A stretch of 64,000 bases of DNA, from contig CANMZT010000004.1 of assembly GCA_947502405.1 (NCBI GenBank), forward strand, positions 124,001 through 188,000, read 5' to 3'. The notes beneath the pieces were generated by a model that worked only from the letters and a program-made list of their open reading frames with translations, ran no database searches and had not been told where the DNA came from. Numbering within the stretch: position 1 is the stretch's first letter; each line of letters begins with the position of its first letter. This document shows positions 26,639-36,680 of the stretch, piece by piece. This DNA comes from an uncultured Algibacter sp. Its GTDB lineage: Bacteria > Bacteroidota > Bacteroidia > Flavobacteriales > Flavobacteriaceae. Made by a program: the position numbers and the translations under genes.

Positions 26639-27952
26639 ATGAAGACTATAGATAACATACCAACATCAAAAATTCAAAGAGCTACAAAGTTAGTCTCTAC
26701 TGGAGCAAAAGTTGGTGTAAACTATTTAAAATATTATGGTGATAAACTGGTTAATGATGAGGTGGTTGCCAAAGAACGATTAAACAAAAACAATGCTACC
26801 GATATATATGACGGTTTAAAACAACTTAAAGGTAGCGCTCTCAAAGTGGCACAAATGCTAAGTATGGAAAAAAGCATTTTACCAAGAGCCTATGTAGAAA
26901 AGTTTTCGCTGGCTCAGTTTTCAGTGCCACCACTATCACCACCACTTGTTATAAAAACATTTAAAAAATATTTTGGAAAACACCCTAATGAACTGTTTGA
27001 TACTTTTAATGCAACTTCTGTAAACGCTGCAAGCATCGGTCAGGTGCATATTGCAACTAAGAATGGGAAAAAACTTGCTGTGAAAATCCAATATCCAGGA
27101 GTTGCTGAAAGTATTGCTTCAGATTTAGCTATGGTAAAACCTGTAGCTATGAGTATGTTTAATATTAAAGGAAAGGATTCCGACAAATATTTTAAGGAAG
27201 TAGAACATAAATTAGTAGAAGAAACTAATTATGTTTTGGAAGTGGCACAAAGCAAAGAAATTTCAGAAGCTTGCGCTCATATTTCAAACTTAAAATTCCC
27301 AAAATATTACGAAGATTTATCATCTGAACGTATCATCACTATGGATTATATGGAAGGTGAGCATCTTTCAGAATTTACCGCACACAATACAGACCAAGAC
27401 AAAGCAAATAAATTAGGACAAGCCCTTTGGGATTTTTACATGTACCAGATTCATAATTTGAAAAAAGTACATGCAGACCCCCATCCTGGGAATTTCCTGA
27501 TTTCTGAAAAAGGAGAATTAATAGCATTAGATTTTGGGTGTATGAAATCCATCCCTCAGGAATTTTATACACCCTATTTTGAACTTGCCTTACCTGAAAA
27601 TATTAGCAATAGAGATTATTTTGTTTCAAAACTCTATGAGCTTGAAATTTTAAGAGAAGATGATTCAAAAGATGAGATTGCTTTCTTTACAGAAATGTTT
27701 CATGAAATGTTGAGTTTATTTACTCAACCTTTTCATCAAGAGTATTTTGACTTTTCAGATGAATCATTTTTTGGCAAAATTGCCGAATTAGGAGAACGCT
27801 ATTCCAAAAGTACAGATTTGAAAAAAATGAACGGTAATCGGGGTTCAAAGCATTTTATATACATCAACAGAACTTTTTTTGGATTGTATAATTTGATGTT
27901 TGATTTAAAGGCAGAAAATATCAAAATTAATAATTATTTAAGGCTTTCATAA
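26639..27952 (+). CDS. AarF/ABC1/UbiB kinase-like protein
   Basis: A 437-aa atypical kinase-like protein. The KxGQ-type region reads LKGSALKVAQMLSMEKSILP. NAASIGQVHIA replaces the P-loop with the family Ala-rich motif, AVKIQYPGV carries the nucleotide-binding Lys, and HADPHPGNF with LDFGCMK gives the catalytic Asp and metal-binding DFG. UbiB relatives act in quinone synthesis or lipid homeostasis; chloroplast ABC1K proteins are linked to photo-oxidative stress. It lies 10 bases after the TetR gene and directly abuts the next. Confidence 0.88.
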   Translation: MKTIDNIPTSKIQRATKLVSTGAKVGVNYLKYYGDKLVNDEVVAKERLNKNNATDIYDGLKQLKGSALKVAQMLSMEKSILPRAYVEKFSLAQFSVPPLSPPLVIKTFKKYFGKHPNELFDTFNATSVNAASIGQVHIATKNGKKLAVKIQYPGVAESIASDLAMVKPVAMSMFNIKGKDSDKYFKEVEHKLVEETNYVLEVAQSKEISEACAHISNLKFPKYYEDLSSERIITMDYMEGEHLSEFTAHNTDQDKANKLGQALWDFYMYQIHNLKKVHADPHPGNFLISEKGELIALDFGCMKSIPQEFYTPYFELALPENISNRDYFVSKLYELEILREDDSKDEIAFFTEMFHEMLSLFTQPFHQEYFDFSDESFFGKIAELGERYSKSTDLKKMNGNRGSKHFIYINRTFFGLYNLMFDLKAENIKINNYLRLS

Positions 27953-28588
27953 ATGGCACATTTTAGTGAATCAGATATTGACAATTTAAACCACATCTAT
28001 AAAATTAATTTGATTAATAGTTGTTCGGGTTATAAATCGGCTAACTTAATAGGTTCTGTTTCAGAAGATGGTATTGAGAATGTAGCTGTTTTTAGTTCTG
28101 TAACGCATATTGGTTCAAGTCCAGCGATGTTGGGTTTTTTTCTGCGACCAACAACAGTAATTCGCAATACTTACGAAAATTTAAAGGCCACAGGTGTTTA
28201 TACAATAAATCATATCCACGAGGGCATTAAAAAAGATGCCCACCATACCTCTGCTAAATACGATAGTGCTGTTTCTGAATTTGAGGTAACCAACCTTGAA
28301 GCAGAATACAAAACAGGTTTTAAAGCCCCTTTTGTTAAGGATTCGCCTATTCAATTAGCAATGCGCTTTGTTGAGGAATATCCAATAAAAGCAAATAACA
28401 CGATTTTAGTGATTGGAAAAATAGTTGGGTTATACGTTGAAAATGAACTGATTGAAGATGATGGATTCATCAACCTTTCCAAAGGAAAAGTAGCAGTGAT
28501 TAATGGTTTAGATGGCTATGCTATACCTGAAACCAATACGCGCTACGGATACCAAAGACCGAAAATATTAGAATCAGAAATGTCATGA
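27953..28588 (+). CDS. Flavin reductase-like FMN-binding protein
   Basis: A 211-aa protein of the flavin reductase-like split-barrel family. Typical stretches are NLIGSVSEDGIENVAVFSS, SSPAMLGFFLRP and the GVYTINHI segment, with a late VIGKIVGLYV strand. It should bind FMN and reduce or transfer flavin. Near photolyases, which need reduced FAD, a role in flavin supply or reduction is plausible. It begins one base after the kinase gene and overlaps the next gene by 4 bases. Confidence 0.83.
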   Translation: MAHFSESDIDNLNHIYKINLINSCSGYKSANLIGSVSEDGIENVAVFSSVTHIGSSPAMLGFFLRPTTVIRNTYENLKATGVYTINHIHEGIKKDAHHTSAKYDSAVSEFEVTNLEAEYKTGFKAPFVKDSPIQLAMRFVEEYPIKANNTILVIGKIVGLYVENELIEDDGFINLSKGKVAVINGLDGYAIPETNTRYGYQRPKILESEMS

Positions 28589-30054
28589 AAATTCTTGTAA
28601 CAGGAGCAACAGGCTACATAGGCAAACGCCTTATCCCTTTTTTATTAAATCAAGGGCACACTGTTGTTTGTGTTGTTAGAGATAGATTAAGAGCAGACAA
28701 AAGCTATACAGAAGATGATAATGTGTATGTAATTGAAGCTGATTTTTTAAAGCCAGAAACACTCGAAAACATTCCCAAAGGCATTGATGCTGCGTATTAT
28801 CTGATACATTCCATGTCAAATTCTTCTAAAAATTTTGAATCATTAGAAGAAAGATGTGCCAAAAATTTTAAAAACTACATAGAAACCACAAATGTTAATC
28901 AAGTAATTTATTTAAGTGGTATCACTAATGAAGATCAACTTTCAAAACATCTTCGTTCAAGAAAAAATGTAGAAAACATATTAGTTTCAGAGCATTATGC
29001 ATTAACCATATTTAAAGCAGGAATTATAGTAGGTTCGGGGAGTTCTTCATTTGAAATTATAAGGGATTTAGTAGAAAAACTCCCCTTTATGATTGCTCCA
29101 AAATGGTTAAATACCAAAACGCAACCCCTTGCAGTTAGGGATGTTTTGGCATTTTTATCTAGAGCTGTTGGCAATGAGGCGGTTTACAATAAAAGTTTTG
29201 ATGTTTTTGGACCAGAAATTATAACCTATAAAGACATGCTATTGCAATTTGCTGAAGTTCGTGGGTTGAAACGTTCTATCTTAACGGTTCCTGTTATGAC
29301 GCCAAAGTTATCATCGTATTGGTTATACTTTGTAACCTCAACGTCTTATAAATTAGCAACATCGCTTGTAGATAGCATGGGCATTCAAATTATTGGAAAA
29401 TCTAGTGATATTAATGAAATTTTGGATGTAAATCCTATTACTTACAAAGAGGCTGTATCATTAGCATTTGAAAAAATTGAGCAAAATAGCATAGTTTCTA
29501 GCTGGAAAGATTCTATGGTAAGTAGCGGACGACTAGGCAAACAATTACACAAATATGTAAACGTACCAAAATTTGGTTGTTTTAAGGATTATAAAGAACG
29601 TTACGTAACTGATGTCGATGAAACTCTAGATAAAATTTGGAGTATTGGTGGGCAAAATGGTTGGTATTATGGCACCATACTTTGGCGTATTAGAGGTTAT
29701 ATAGACAAGCTCTTTGGTGGCATAGGTTTGAGACGCGGACGCACAAGCCCAACAGAATTGGATGCTGGAGATGCATTAGATTTTTGGCGTGTTATTTTTG
29801 CAGATAAAGACAAACAAAAACTATTGCTTTATGCCGAAATGCGCTTACCTGGTGAAGCTTGGTTAGAGTTTAAAATTGAAGATAATAAGCTTAAACAAAC
29901 CGCCACATTTAGACCGAGAGGCTTATGGGGGCGCTTATACTGGTACAGCGTTTTACCTTTCCACGGTTTTATATTTTCAGGAATGATAAATAAATTGGTT
30001 GAAGTTGAGTCACAAAAAGCAACACTTACCCCAGAAAACGTGCAAAACTTGTAA
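28585..30054 (+). CDS. SDR/NmrA-like NAD(P)-binding protein with DUF2867 domain
   Basis: A 489-aa two-domain protein. The N-terminal extended SDR/NmrA Rossmann domain has [11 protein letters not shown] at residues 6-16 and YLIHSM near 75. A C-terminal DUF2867 domain (about 330-485) has [27 protein letters not shown] and LDFWRV. The reaction is unknown. It overlaps the flavin reductase gene by 4 bases. A 66-base gap containing a TGCCATTT/AAATGGCA dyad (about 30057-30083) separates it from the cryptochrome gene. Confidence 0.83.
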   Translation: MKILVTGATGYIGKRLIPFLLNQGHTVVCVVRDRLRADKSYTEDDNVYVIEADFLKPETLENIPKGIDAAYYLIHSMSNSSKNFESLEERCAKNFKNYIETTNVNQVIYLSGITNEDQLSKHLRSRKNVENILVSEHYALTIFKAGIIVGSGSSSFEIIRDLVEKLPFMIAPKWLNTKTQPLAVRDVLAFLSRAVGNEAVYNKSFDVFGPEIITYKDMLLQFAEVRGLKRSILTVPVMTPKLSSYWLYFVTSTSYKLATSLVDSMGIQIIGKSSDINEILDVNPITYKEAVSLAFEKIEQNSIVSSWKDSMVSSGRLGKQLHKYVNVPKFGCFKDYKERYVTDVDETLDKIWSIGGQNGWYYGTILWRIRGYIDKLFGGIGLRRGRTSPTELDAGDALDFWRVIFADKDKQKLLLYAEMRLPGEAWLEFKIEDNKLKQTATFRPRGLWGRLYWYSVLPFHGFIFSGMINKLVEVESQKATLTPENVQNL

Positions 30055-30120
30055 ACTGCCATTTTCTTGGAGAAAGAAATGGCAACACAATTGGGACAAC
30101 GTTAAATATTGTAGCGAACG

Positions 30121-31431
30121 ATGCAGGAGAAACAAAAAGACACGGGCTTAGTTTGGTTTAGAAACGATTTACGTGTAAATGATAACACAGTTTTAAATGA
30201 AGCAGCGAAACAACACAAACACATTATTGCAGTGTACTGTTTCGATCCACGACATTTTCAAGTTGATTCTTTTGGTTTTAAAAAAACAGGAAAGTTTAGA
30301 GCTAAATTTTTAATTGAAACCGTAAATGATTTAAAACAAAATCTTAAAGACTTAAATATTGAGCTGTTTGTTTTCCGTAAAAAACCAGAACACGTTATTT
30401 CTAAATTAATTGAGCAATTCAACATTAACTCAATTTACCTTCAAAAGGAATGGACAAGTGAGGAAGTAAAAGTTTTGGAGAATGTAAAACATAACAGTCC
30501 TGTAAGTGTATCATTTTATGAATACTACAATCAGTTTCTATTTCACCCTGATGACGTTAATATGTCTTTTGAAGACATCCCTCAGGTATTTACCAATTTT
30601 AGAAAAAAAGTTGAAAAATACAGTTCTGTCAGACCAATAAATTTCCCTATAACTCCACAACCTATACAAGCAATTTCAAACGACACTAATGTGCCAACAC
30701 TCGAGGATTTAGGTTTTGAAGATTTTAATACGCATCCCAATTCAGCTTTCCCTTTTGAAGGTGGTGAAAATTCAGCTTTAAACCGTTTGGATGATTATTT
30801 TTTTCAAACTAAAAAGTTAGGGGTTTATAAAAAAACGAGAAATGGTTTAGTAGGTGTGGATTACAGTTCAAAATTTTCACCATGGTTAGCCAATGGCAGT
30901 ATTTCAGCAGCAACAATCTATTGGTCTGTTAAACAATTTGAAAAAGAGCATTATAAAAACCAATCAACATATTGGTTAATTTTTGAATTGATTTGGCGAG
31001 ATTATTTCAAATACATATCACTAAAACACGGCAATGACATCTTCAAAATTGGTGGTATTCTTGAAAAAGAGTATCAATGGAAAACTGATAAAAATTTAAT
31101 AAACAAATGGATTGAAGGAGAAACAAAATCAACATTTGTAAACGCTAATATGCTAGAACTAAAACATACAGGATGGATGAGCAATAGAGGCAGGCAAAAC
31201 GTAGCATCATTTTTTTCAAAAGACTTATTACTCGATTGGAGAATTGGTGCTGCGTATTTTGAATCGTTGCTTATAGATTATGATGTACATAGTAATTACG
31301 GTAATTGGATGTATGTTTCTGGTGTAGGTAACGATCCGCGAGACCGAAAATTTAATGTGGATTTACAAGCTGAACGCTATGATGCTAATAATAAATTTCA
31401 AAAATCATGGTTACAACCTACGCTATTTTAG
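30121..31431 (+). CDS. DASH-type cryptochrome/photolyase
   Basis: A 436-aa member of the photolyase/cryptochrome superfamily. The antenna-binding N-terminal domain starts [14 protein letters not shown]. The FAD-binding C-terminal domain includes [27 protein letters not shown] and [20 protein letters not shown]. The [12 protein letters not shown] ending is characteristic of the DASH group, which repairs pyrimidine dimers mainly in single-stranded DNA or acts in light sensing. It is contiguous with the next photolyase gene (no gap). Confidence 0.9.
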   Translation: MQEKQKDTGLVWFRNDLRVNDNTVLNEAAKQHKHIIAVYCFDPRHFQVDSFGFKKTGKFRAKFLIETVNDLKQNLKDLNIELFVFRKKPEHVISKLIEQFNINSIYLQKEWTSEEVKVLENVKHNSPVSVSFYEYYNQFLFHPDDVNMSFEDIPQVFTNFRKKVEKYSSVRPINFPITPQPIQAISNDTNVPTLEDLGFEDFNTHPNSAFPFEGGENSALNRLDDYFFQTKKLGVYKKTRNGLVGVDYSSKFSPWLANGSISAATIYWSVKQFEKEHYKNQSTYWLIFELIWRDYFKYISLKHGNDIFKIGGILEKEYQWKTDKNLINKWIEGETKSTFVNANMLELKHTGWMSNRGRQNVASFFSKDLLLDWRIGAAYFESLLIDYDVHSNYGNWMYVSGVGNDPRDRKFNVDLQAERYDANNKFQKSWLQPTLF

Positions 31432-32964
31432 ATGAAAATACTCAGACTCATATTAGGCGATCAACTCAATAGTAAACACTCATGGTTTAAACAAACTAAT
31501 GATGACGTATTGTATTGTATGTTTGAAATGCGTCAGGAAACCGATTATGTAAAGCATCACATTCAAAAAGTGATTGGTTTTTTTGCTGCGATGCGCCAAT
31601 TTCATGACCATTTAAAATCGGATGGGCATCATATTACTTATTTCAAAATCAATGATAAAGAGAATACCCAGAGCCTCACTGAAAACCTTTCACAATTAAT
31701 AGAAAAACATAACATTGAAAACTTTGAATATATGCTTCCAGATGAATACCGATTGGATAAGCAACTAAAAACATATTGTGATAATCTTGAAATTTCAACA
31801 AAAGCCTATTCTGCAGAACATTTTTACACTAATCGAGAAGATTTAAAAAATTTCTTTAAAGGCAAAAAGCAATATCTCATGGAAAATTTCTACAGAGATA
31901 TGCGCAAGAAACATGATATTTTAATGGTGGGCGACCAACCTGAGGGTGGCAAATGGAATTATGACAAAAGCAATAGAAACAAATGGAAAGGTGAGGTTGA
32001 AATTCCTAATTATAAATTATTTAAAAATGATATTTCTGAAGTGCTTCAGGATATAAAAAAAGCAGAAATTGAAACCATAGGTAAGTTTGAAACCAAAACC
32101 TTCTCCTACCCTATTACTAGAGTTCAAGCGCTGGAACAACTCAAATATTTTTGTGAACATTTGTTGGTTCATTTTGGTGATTATCAGGATGCTATGCATA
32201 CCAATGAAGAATATCTGTTTCACTCACGCTTATCGTTTGCGATGAACTTAAAATTGGTTTCTCCAAAGGATATTGTAAAAACCGTGATGAACTATTACAG
32301 AAAACACGGAGACCATATTGAAATATCTCAAGTAGAAGGCTTTGTTCGCCAAATCATTGGGTGGCGTGAATATATGCGCGGAATGTATTGGGCGTTTATG
32401 CCAGATTACAAAAGTTTAAATAAGCTGAACAACCAAAATAAACTACCAGAATTCTTCTGGACAGGCAATACGAAAATGAATTGCTTAAAACATGCCATTA
32501 CAAATTCACTAGACAATGGTTATGCGCACCATATACAGCGATTGATGATTACTGGTAATTATGCACTACTAACGCAAACTAATCCAGATGCGGTTGACGC
32601 ATGGTATTTGGGAATTTATGTTGATGCCGTAGAATGGGTACAACTAACAAATACAAGAGGTATGAGCCAATTTGCTGATGGTGGTAAAATAGCAACCAAA
32701 CCCTACGTATCTTCGGGTTCCTACATTAACAAAATGAGCAATTATTGTTCTAGTTGCCATTACAGCCAAAGTAAAAAAACAGAAGAAAACGCTTGCCCGT
32801 TTAATAGCTTGTATTGGAATTTCCTTGACGAAAAGCGCGAGTATTTAGGAAATAACTTTAGAATGGGCATGATGTATAGTTTGCTGGATAAAATGGATAA
32901 AAGTCAGCTCCAAAACATAAAAAAACGCGCCCAACATATAATTGCACATCAAGATGAATACTAA
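31432..32964 (+). CDS. Iron-sulfur (6-4) photolyase (FeS-BCP type)
   Basis: A 510-aa cryptochrome/photolyase of the FeS-BCP group, like Agrobacterium PhrB. N-terminal LRLILGDQLN and LFHSRLSFAMNLKLVSP are family signatures. Four cysteines at 351, 439, 442 and 455 match the 4Fe-4S ligand spacing of that group. Members repair (6-4) photoproducts, and known ones use a lumazine antenna. The stop overlaps the start of the next photolyase gene. Confidence 0.92.
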   Translation: MKILRLILGDQLNSKHSWFKQTNDDVLYCMFEMRQETDYVKHHIQKVIGFFAAMRQFHDHLKSDGHHITYFKINDKENTQSLTENLSQLIEKHNIENFEYMLPDEYRLDKQLKTYCDNLEISTKAYSAEHFYTNREDLKNFFKGKKQYLMENFYRDMRKKHDILMVGDQPEGGKWNYDKSNRNKWKGEVEIPNYKLFKNDISEVLQDIKKAEIETIGKFETKTFSYPITRVQALEQLKYFCEHLLVHFGDYQDAMHTNEEYLFHSRLSFAMNLKLVSPKDIVKTVMNYYRKHGDHIEISQVEGFVRQIIGWREYMRGMYWAFMPDYKSLNKLNNQNKLPEFFWTGNTKMNCLKHAITNSLDNGYAHHIQRLMITGNYALLTQTNPDAVDAWYLGIYVDAVEWVQLTNTRGMSQFADGGKIATKPYVSSGSYINKMSNYCSSCHYSQSKKTEENACPFNSLYWNFLDEKREYLGNNFRMGMMYSLLDKMDKSQLQNIKKRAQHIIAHQDEY

Positions 32965-34429
32965 GCCCCAAGTAAATGTAGTGTGGTTAAAACGCGATTT
33001 GCGTTTACACGATAACGAAGCCATTTTTAACGCTCTAAAAACTGGAAGGCAAGTGTTATTACTTTACAGTTTTGAACCAATTTTGATGGAAGATGCGCAT
33101 TATAGTGAACGCCATTGGAACTTTATCAAAGAATCGCTTATAGACTTAAACGCCGGACTTCAGCCTTATAATTCCAAAGTGCTTGTAGTACAATCCGATA
33201 TCATTGCGGCCATAAATCAATTACAATCGCATTTTAGAATTTCTGATATTTATTCTCACCAAGAAACTGGAATTCTTGTGACTTACGAGCGTGATAAAAA
33301 TTTCAAACGCTTTTGCAAGAACAATTTGATTAATTGGCATGAAAATATCAATAATGGGGTAATACGCGGTTTAAAAGACAGAGAAGGTTGGAATGACAAA
33401 GTGGACGCGTTTTATGCTATTGACCCCCTCCCCTTTCAGCCAAGGCAAGACCAATTGGTTCCTATTAAAGTTATAAACGAAATAGAGGAAAACCTAAACA
33501 TACCGAGTTTAACCACGCCGGAGTTCACAGCTTTTCAAAAAGGAGGGCGTTCTACTGGAAAAAAATATCTTAAATCCTTTTTTTCGGAGCGTTACCCAAA
33601 TTACATGCTGCATATTTCTAAACCAGAATTAGCCAGAACCAGTTGTAGTAGAATTTCACCATACATCGCTTGGGGAAACCTCTCCGTTAGAGAGGTATAT
33701 CATGAGGCCTATCATTTAAAAGAAACTTCAAAACACAAAAAGGCTTTGGAAGCATTCATGTCTAGATTACGTTGGCAAACGCATTTTATTCAAAAGTTTG
33801 AAATGGAACATACCATGGAGGAAGCTAGTGTAAATAAAGGGTTTCACCGACTGAAAAAAAGTATATCCAAGAAATATCAAGTCGCTTGGAAAACTGGAAA
33901 TACGGGTTATCCGTTGGTAGATGCTTGCATGCGCTGTCTAAATGAAACAGGCTATTTAAATTTTAGAATGCGTGCTTTAGTAGTTTCATTTTTTACCCAT
34001 AATCTGTGGCAACCTTGGCAAGAGGCTACAACACACTTGTCTCAAATGTTTTTAGATTTTGAACCTGGTATCCATTTCCCGCAATTGCAGATGCAAGCAG
34101 GCGAAACCGGAATTAATATGCTTCGTATTTATAATCCTGTGAAAAATAGTTTGGAACACGACCCTGAGGCTTCCTTTATAAAAAAATGGGTTCCAGAGTT
34201 AGAAATACTTGATACGCCCTTTGCACATCAACCCTATTTAATGACAGAAATGGAACAACAATTCTATAATTTTAAATTAGGGAAAGATTACCCAAAACCT
34301 ATTATAAATCTAGAAATTACACGCAAAAAAGCAGGTGATACGCTTTGGAAACTTAGAAAAGATAAAACTGTTCTAGAAGAAAGCAAAAGAATTCTTAGAA
34401 AACACACGCTTAAAAAAAGGACTATTTAA
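32954..34429 (+). CDS. Third photolyase/cryptochrome paralogue
   Basis: A 491-aa photolyase-superfamily protein. The N terminus reads VNVVWLKRDLRLHDNEA. The FAD domain includes RTSCSRISPYIAWGNLSVREVY, SRLRWQTHFIQKFEME, GYPLVDACMRCL and FRMRALVVSFFTHNLWQPW, though the last helix (MQAGETGINMLRIYNPVK) differs from class I CPD enzymes. It could be a distinct repair or receptor class. The ATG at 32954 is preferred over a TTG 12 bases upstream; it overlaps the FeS gene by 11 bases. Last gene of operon A. Confidence 0.85.
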   Translation: MNTKPQVNVVWLKRDLRLHDNEAIFNALKTGRQVLLLYSFEPILMEDAHYSERHWNFIKESLIDLNAGLQPYNSKVLVVQSDIIAAINQLQSHFRISDIYSHQETGILVTYERDKNFKRFCKNNLINWHENINNGVIRGLKDREGWNDKVDAFYAIDPLPFQPRQDQLVPIKVINEIEENLNIPSLTTPEFTAFQKGGRSTGKKYLKSFFSERYPNYMLHISKPELARTSCSRISPYIAWGNLSVREVYHEAYHLKETSKHKKALEAFMSRLRWQTHFIQKFEMEHTMEEASVNKGFHRLKKSISKKYQVAWKTGNTGYPLVDACMRCLNETGYLNFRMRALVVSFFTHNLWQPWQEATTHLSQMFLDFEPGIHFPQLQMQAGETGINMLRIYNPVKNSLEHDPEASFIKKWVPELEILDTPFAHQPYLMTEMEQQFYNFKLGKDYPKPIINLEITRKKAGDTLWKLRKDKTVLEESKRILRKHTLKKRTI

Positions 34430-34499
34430 GTGTTAAGTTATTAAAATTCAAACACTTAAATACTCAATAAGTTTTATCAATAGTTAGATATTATTTTTT

Positions 34500-34541
34500 G
34501 TTTAACTTTTTTTATTAAAAGTTAAACATTTTGTATATTTG
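34500..34541 (+). promoter_or_regulatory. Operator-promoter of photoprotection operon B
   Basis: GTTTAAC (34500-34506) and GTTAAAC (34521-34527) with a 14-base spacer, then TATATTTG (34534-34541) 6 bases later. This is the same geometry as at 25914-25955. The ATG at 34559 leaves a very short leader. Confidence 0.8.
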
Positions 34542-34558
34542 GGATAAGAAAGTTAAAA

Positions 34559-34987
34559 ATGATTCTGAATACAACATATCACAACAAAGAACATAAGCAA
34601 CTTCTATACGATATAGTAGGAAGGTCTTTCACACTTTTAGAGTCATTAAAAATGAAAGGTGTCGGATCAAAACGAATGATCGTTGGAGAAGTAAGTCCGA
34701 ATATGAACCGTTATATGAATTTGGTATCCGATATTAATTATGCCAATATCGAACTCAGAAAAAATGGTGTTTTAATTTTTATAAATAAGGGGTTACAAAA
34801 TTTTACTTGGGCTATCCCCTATTATCAATTAGTGATGTATAAAACTAATGGTGCAAGCATACATGCACAAGGAAAATTCATTCACTTTAAAAACAATAAG
34901 ACATTCAAGGAAAACAGGAGTTTCTTTAAAAAAATGCTTGATGAAAAAATAAGATATGACGAACAATATAACTTTCAAAATATATGA
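34559..34987 (+). CDS. Hypothetical protein, first gene of operon B
   Basis: A 142-aa protein I do not recognise. It has a mixed alpha/beta look, with a basic KMKGVGSKRMIVGEVSPNMNRYM segment and a Phe/Lys-rich C-terminal helix. There is no signal peptide or membrane helix. It follows the shared operator-promoter directly and overlaps the TIGR03643 gene by 4 bases, so it is a genuine member of the light-stress operon. Confidence 0.65.
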   Translation: MILNTTYHNKEHKQLLYDIVGRSFTLLESLKMKGVGSKRMIVGEVSPNMNRYMNLVSDINYANIELRKNGVLIFINKGLQNFTWAIPYYQLVMYKTNGASIHAQGKFIHFKNNKTFKENRSFFKKMLDEKIRYDEQYNFQNI

Positions 34988-35256
34988 CACTTACTGATGG
35001 AGATATAGACAGAGTTATAGAAATGGCGTGGGAAGATAGAACCACCTTCGAAGCTATTGCGTTTCAATTTGGATTGAAAGAACAAGAGGTTATTGAGCTG
35101 ATGAGAAGAGAGATGAAACCTAGTAGCTTTAAAATGTGGAGGGCTAGAGTTCAAGGAAGAAAGACAAAACATGAAAAATTGAGAACATTTGATGAAGGGC
35201 GCTTTAAATGCAGCAGACAAAAACAAATAACACACAATAAAATTTCAAAACGCTAA
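34984..35256 (+). CDS. TIGR03643 family small protein
   Basis: A 90-aa protein matching TIGR03643. The N-terminal LTDGDIDRVIEMAWEDRTTFEAIAFQFGL helix pair looks like a sigma/HTH-type fold, followed by KEQEVIELMRREMKPSSFKMWRARVQGR. The family is repeatedly found next to cryptochrome/photolyase genes; its function is unknown. The HTH-like start and basic tail suggest DNA binding. It overlaps the preceding gene by 4 bases. Confidence 0.8.
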   Translation: MTLTDGDIDRVIEMAWEDRTTFEAIAFQFGLKEQEVIELMRREMKPSSFKMWRARVQGRKTKHEKLRTFDEGRFKCSRQKQITHNKISKR

Positions 35257-35318
35257 CGTGCTTTGATTAAATGATAATGAAGCTTTTGAGTTAAAGTTGA
35301 AACTTAAAATATCATTGA

Positions 35319-36062
35319 TTGGATTTTAAGAATCCTAAATTTGAGACAGCACATAAAAAAGATGCTATGCAATTAGAAAAACTAGAAGAGAAGAAAAACG
35401 GTCACAAATTAAACGGCTTCACATTAGAAGATATTGGAGACGACCATTTATTCACATCATTGGAAACACCAATGAAACCGGATGCATTTAAACTAAGTGA
35501 TACCGAAAAAAAAGAACGTATTGCCATTTTGTTTGAAGAAATCATGGATGTCATGGGATTGGATCTTACGGATGATTCGTTAAAAGGCACGCCAAAACGC
35601 GTAGCTAAAATGTATATAGATGAAATATTTTCTGGATTAAATCCTGAAAACAAACCCAAAGTGGCGTTGTTTGATAACAAATATCAATATAACCAAATGC
35701 TAGTAGAAAAGAATATTACATTTTATTCTAACTGTGAGCATCATTTTGTGCCCATTATAGGAAAAGCACATGTGGCTTACATATCATCTGGCAAAGTCAT
35801 TGGCCTTTCAAAACTTAATAGAATAGTGCAGTATTATGCTAAGCGTCCGCAAGTTCAAGAACGCTTAACAAATCAAATAGCAAACGAATTAAAATCAATT
35901 CTAGATACCGAAGATGTTGCAGTAATTATTGATGCTAAACACCTTTGTGTGTCTTCTAGAGGTATAAAAGATGATACCTCATCGACGGTTACCGCATATT
36001 ATGGCGGAGAGTTTAACACTTCAGAAAAAATTACAGAATTACAAAATTATTTAAACGGATAA
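35319..36062 (+). CDS. folE: GTP cyclohydrolase I
   Basis: A type I enzyme making 7,8-dihydroneopterin triphosphate from GTP, the first step to folates and pterins. Zinc ligands are visible in SNCEHHFVP and in KHLCVSSRG. GLSKLNRIV and the RPQVQERLT segment are standard. The total is 247 aa with a TTG start at 35319; ATG at 35367 would give 231 aa, closer to the usual length, since the first residues are not part of the conserved domain. In this operon it likely supplies methenyltetrahydrofolate-type antenna pigment for photolyases. Confidence 0.92.
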   Translation: MDFKNPKFETAHKKDAMQLEKLEEKKNGHKLNGFTLEDIGDDHLFTSLETPMKPDAFKLSDTEKKERIAILFEEIMDVMGLDLTDDSLKGTPKRVAKMYIDEIFSGLNPENKPKVALFDNKYQYNQMLVEKNITFYSNCEHHFVPIIGKAHVAYISSGKVIGLSKLNRIVQYYAKRPQVQERLTNQIANELKSILDTEDVAVIIDAKHLCVSSRGIKDDTSSTVTAYYGGEFNTSEKITELQNYLNG

Positions 36063-36066
36063 TATT

Positions 36067-36288
36067 ATGGAAATGGAATTAATCAACAGGGCTTTAGAGT
36101 TTGAGCAAAGAAAAATGAGATCCTTATCTACAAGTGATCGCGTTAAATTATCTAGAGAAGCAAAAGCCTTAATCTTAGATTTAAATCAGATTTACAAGGT
36201 AAAAAAAGATGATAAAATTATGGATATCATGAAACGATTAACCGTTATAAAAAGAAAGGTTGAAAAGCGATTAAAAATGCGTTTATAA
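36067..36288 (+). CDS. Small basic helical protein, paralogue 1
   Basis: A 73-aa helical Lys/Arg-rich protein, 4 bases after folE. It is clearly homologous to the protein at 36444-36659: both share ALEFEQR, LSREAKALILDLNQIYKV-like and MKRLTVIK segments. No family recognised. Co-occurrence with photolyase genes suggests an accessory role. Confidence 0.7.
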   Translation: MEMELINRALEFEQRKMRSLSTSDRVKLSREAKALILDLNQIYKVKKDDKIMDIMKRLTVIKRKVEKRLKMRL

Positions 36289-36318
36289 TGGTATTACTAT
36301 CAAAAACAGGAGGTTAAA

Positions 36319-36355
36319 AACCCGAAATATTAAATTTTATCTAATATTTCGGGTT
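36319..36355. other. Strong hairpin between the small paralogues
   Basis: AACCCGAAATATTA (36319-36332) pairs perfectly with TAATATTTCGGGTT (36342-36355) across a 9-base loop. No T-tract follows on the plus strand; a short one exists on the minus strand. It may be an RNA-processing or partial attenuation site within operon B. Confidence 0.5.
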
Positions 36356-36443
36356 AAAAATAGGTAATCTTCTATATTTTATTATATTGCGAAAATGTGC
36401 AAATAATAGCGCATTTATATCAAATATAGTAAGATTAAAATTT

Positions 36444-36659
36444 ATGGAGATTATTGACAAAGCTTTAGAGTTCGAACAACGAAGACACACATTTAAAACT
36501 ACGAGTGAACGCATCGAATCATCTAGAGAAGTAAAAAGTTTAATATTAGGCTTAAACGACATCTATAAAGTAGAAAAAGATCCTGAAATCATGGATTTGA
36601 TGAAGCGTTTAACTGTCATTAAACAAAAAATAGAAAAACGGCTGAAGGGCAGGCCATAA
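36444..36659 (+). CDS. Small basic helical protein, paralogue 2
   Basis: A 71-aa protein, starting MEIIDKALEFEQRRH. It shares a full-length alignment without large gaps with the 73-aa protein 155 bases upstream. The ATG at 36444 matches the paralogue start better than upstream alternatives. It lies 21 bases before the SDR gene and after a strong hairpin. Confidence 0.7.
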   Translation: MEIIDKALEFEQRRHTFKTTSERIESSREVKSLILGLNDIYKVEKDPEIMDLMKRLTVIKQKIEKRLKGRP

Positions 36660-36680
36660 AAATCAAATGCCCTGAAACCT

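Noticed and set aside
30057-30083. Terminator between the DUF2867 and DASH genes
   Set aside because: The TGCCATTT/AAATGGCA dyad has no T-tract and the flanking genes appear to be one operon.
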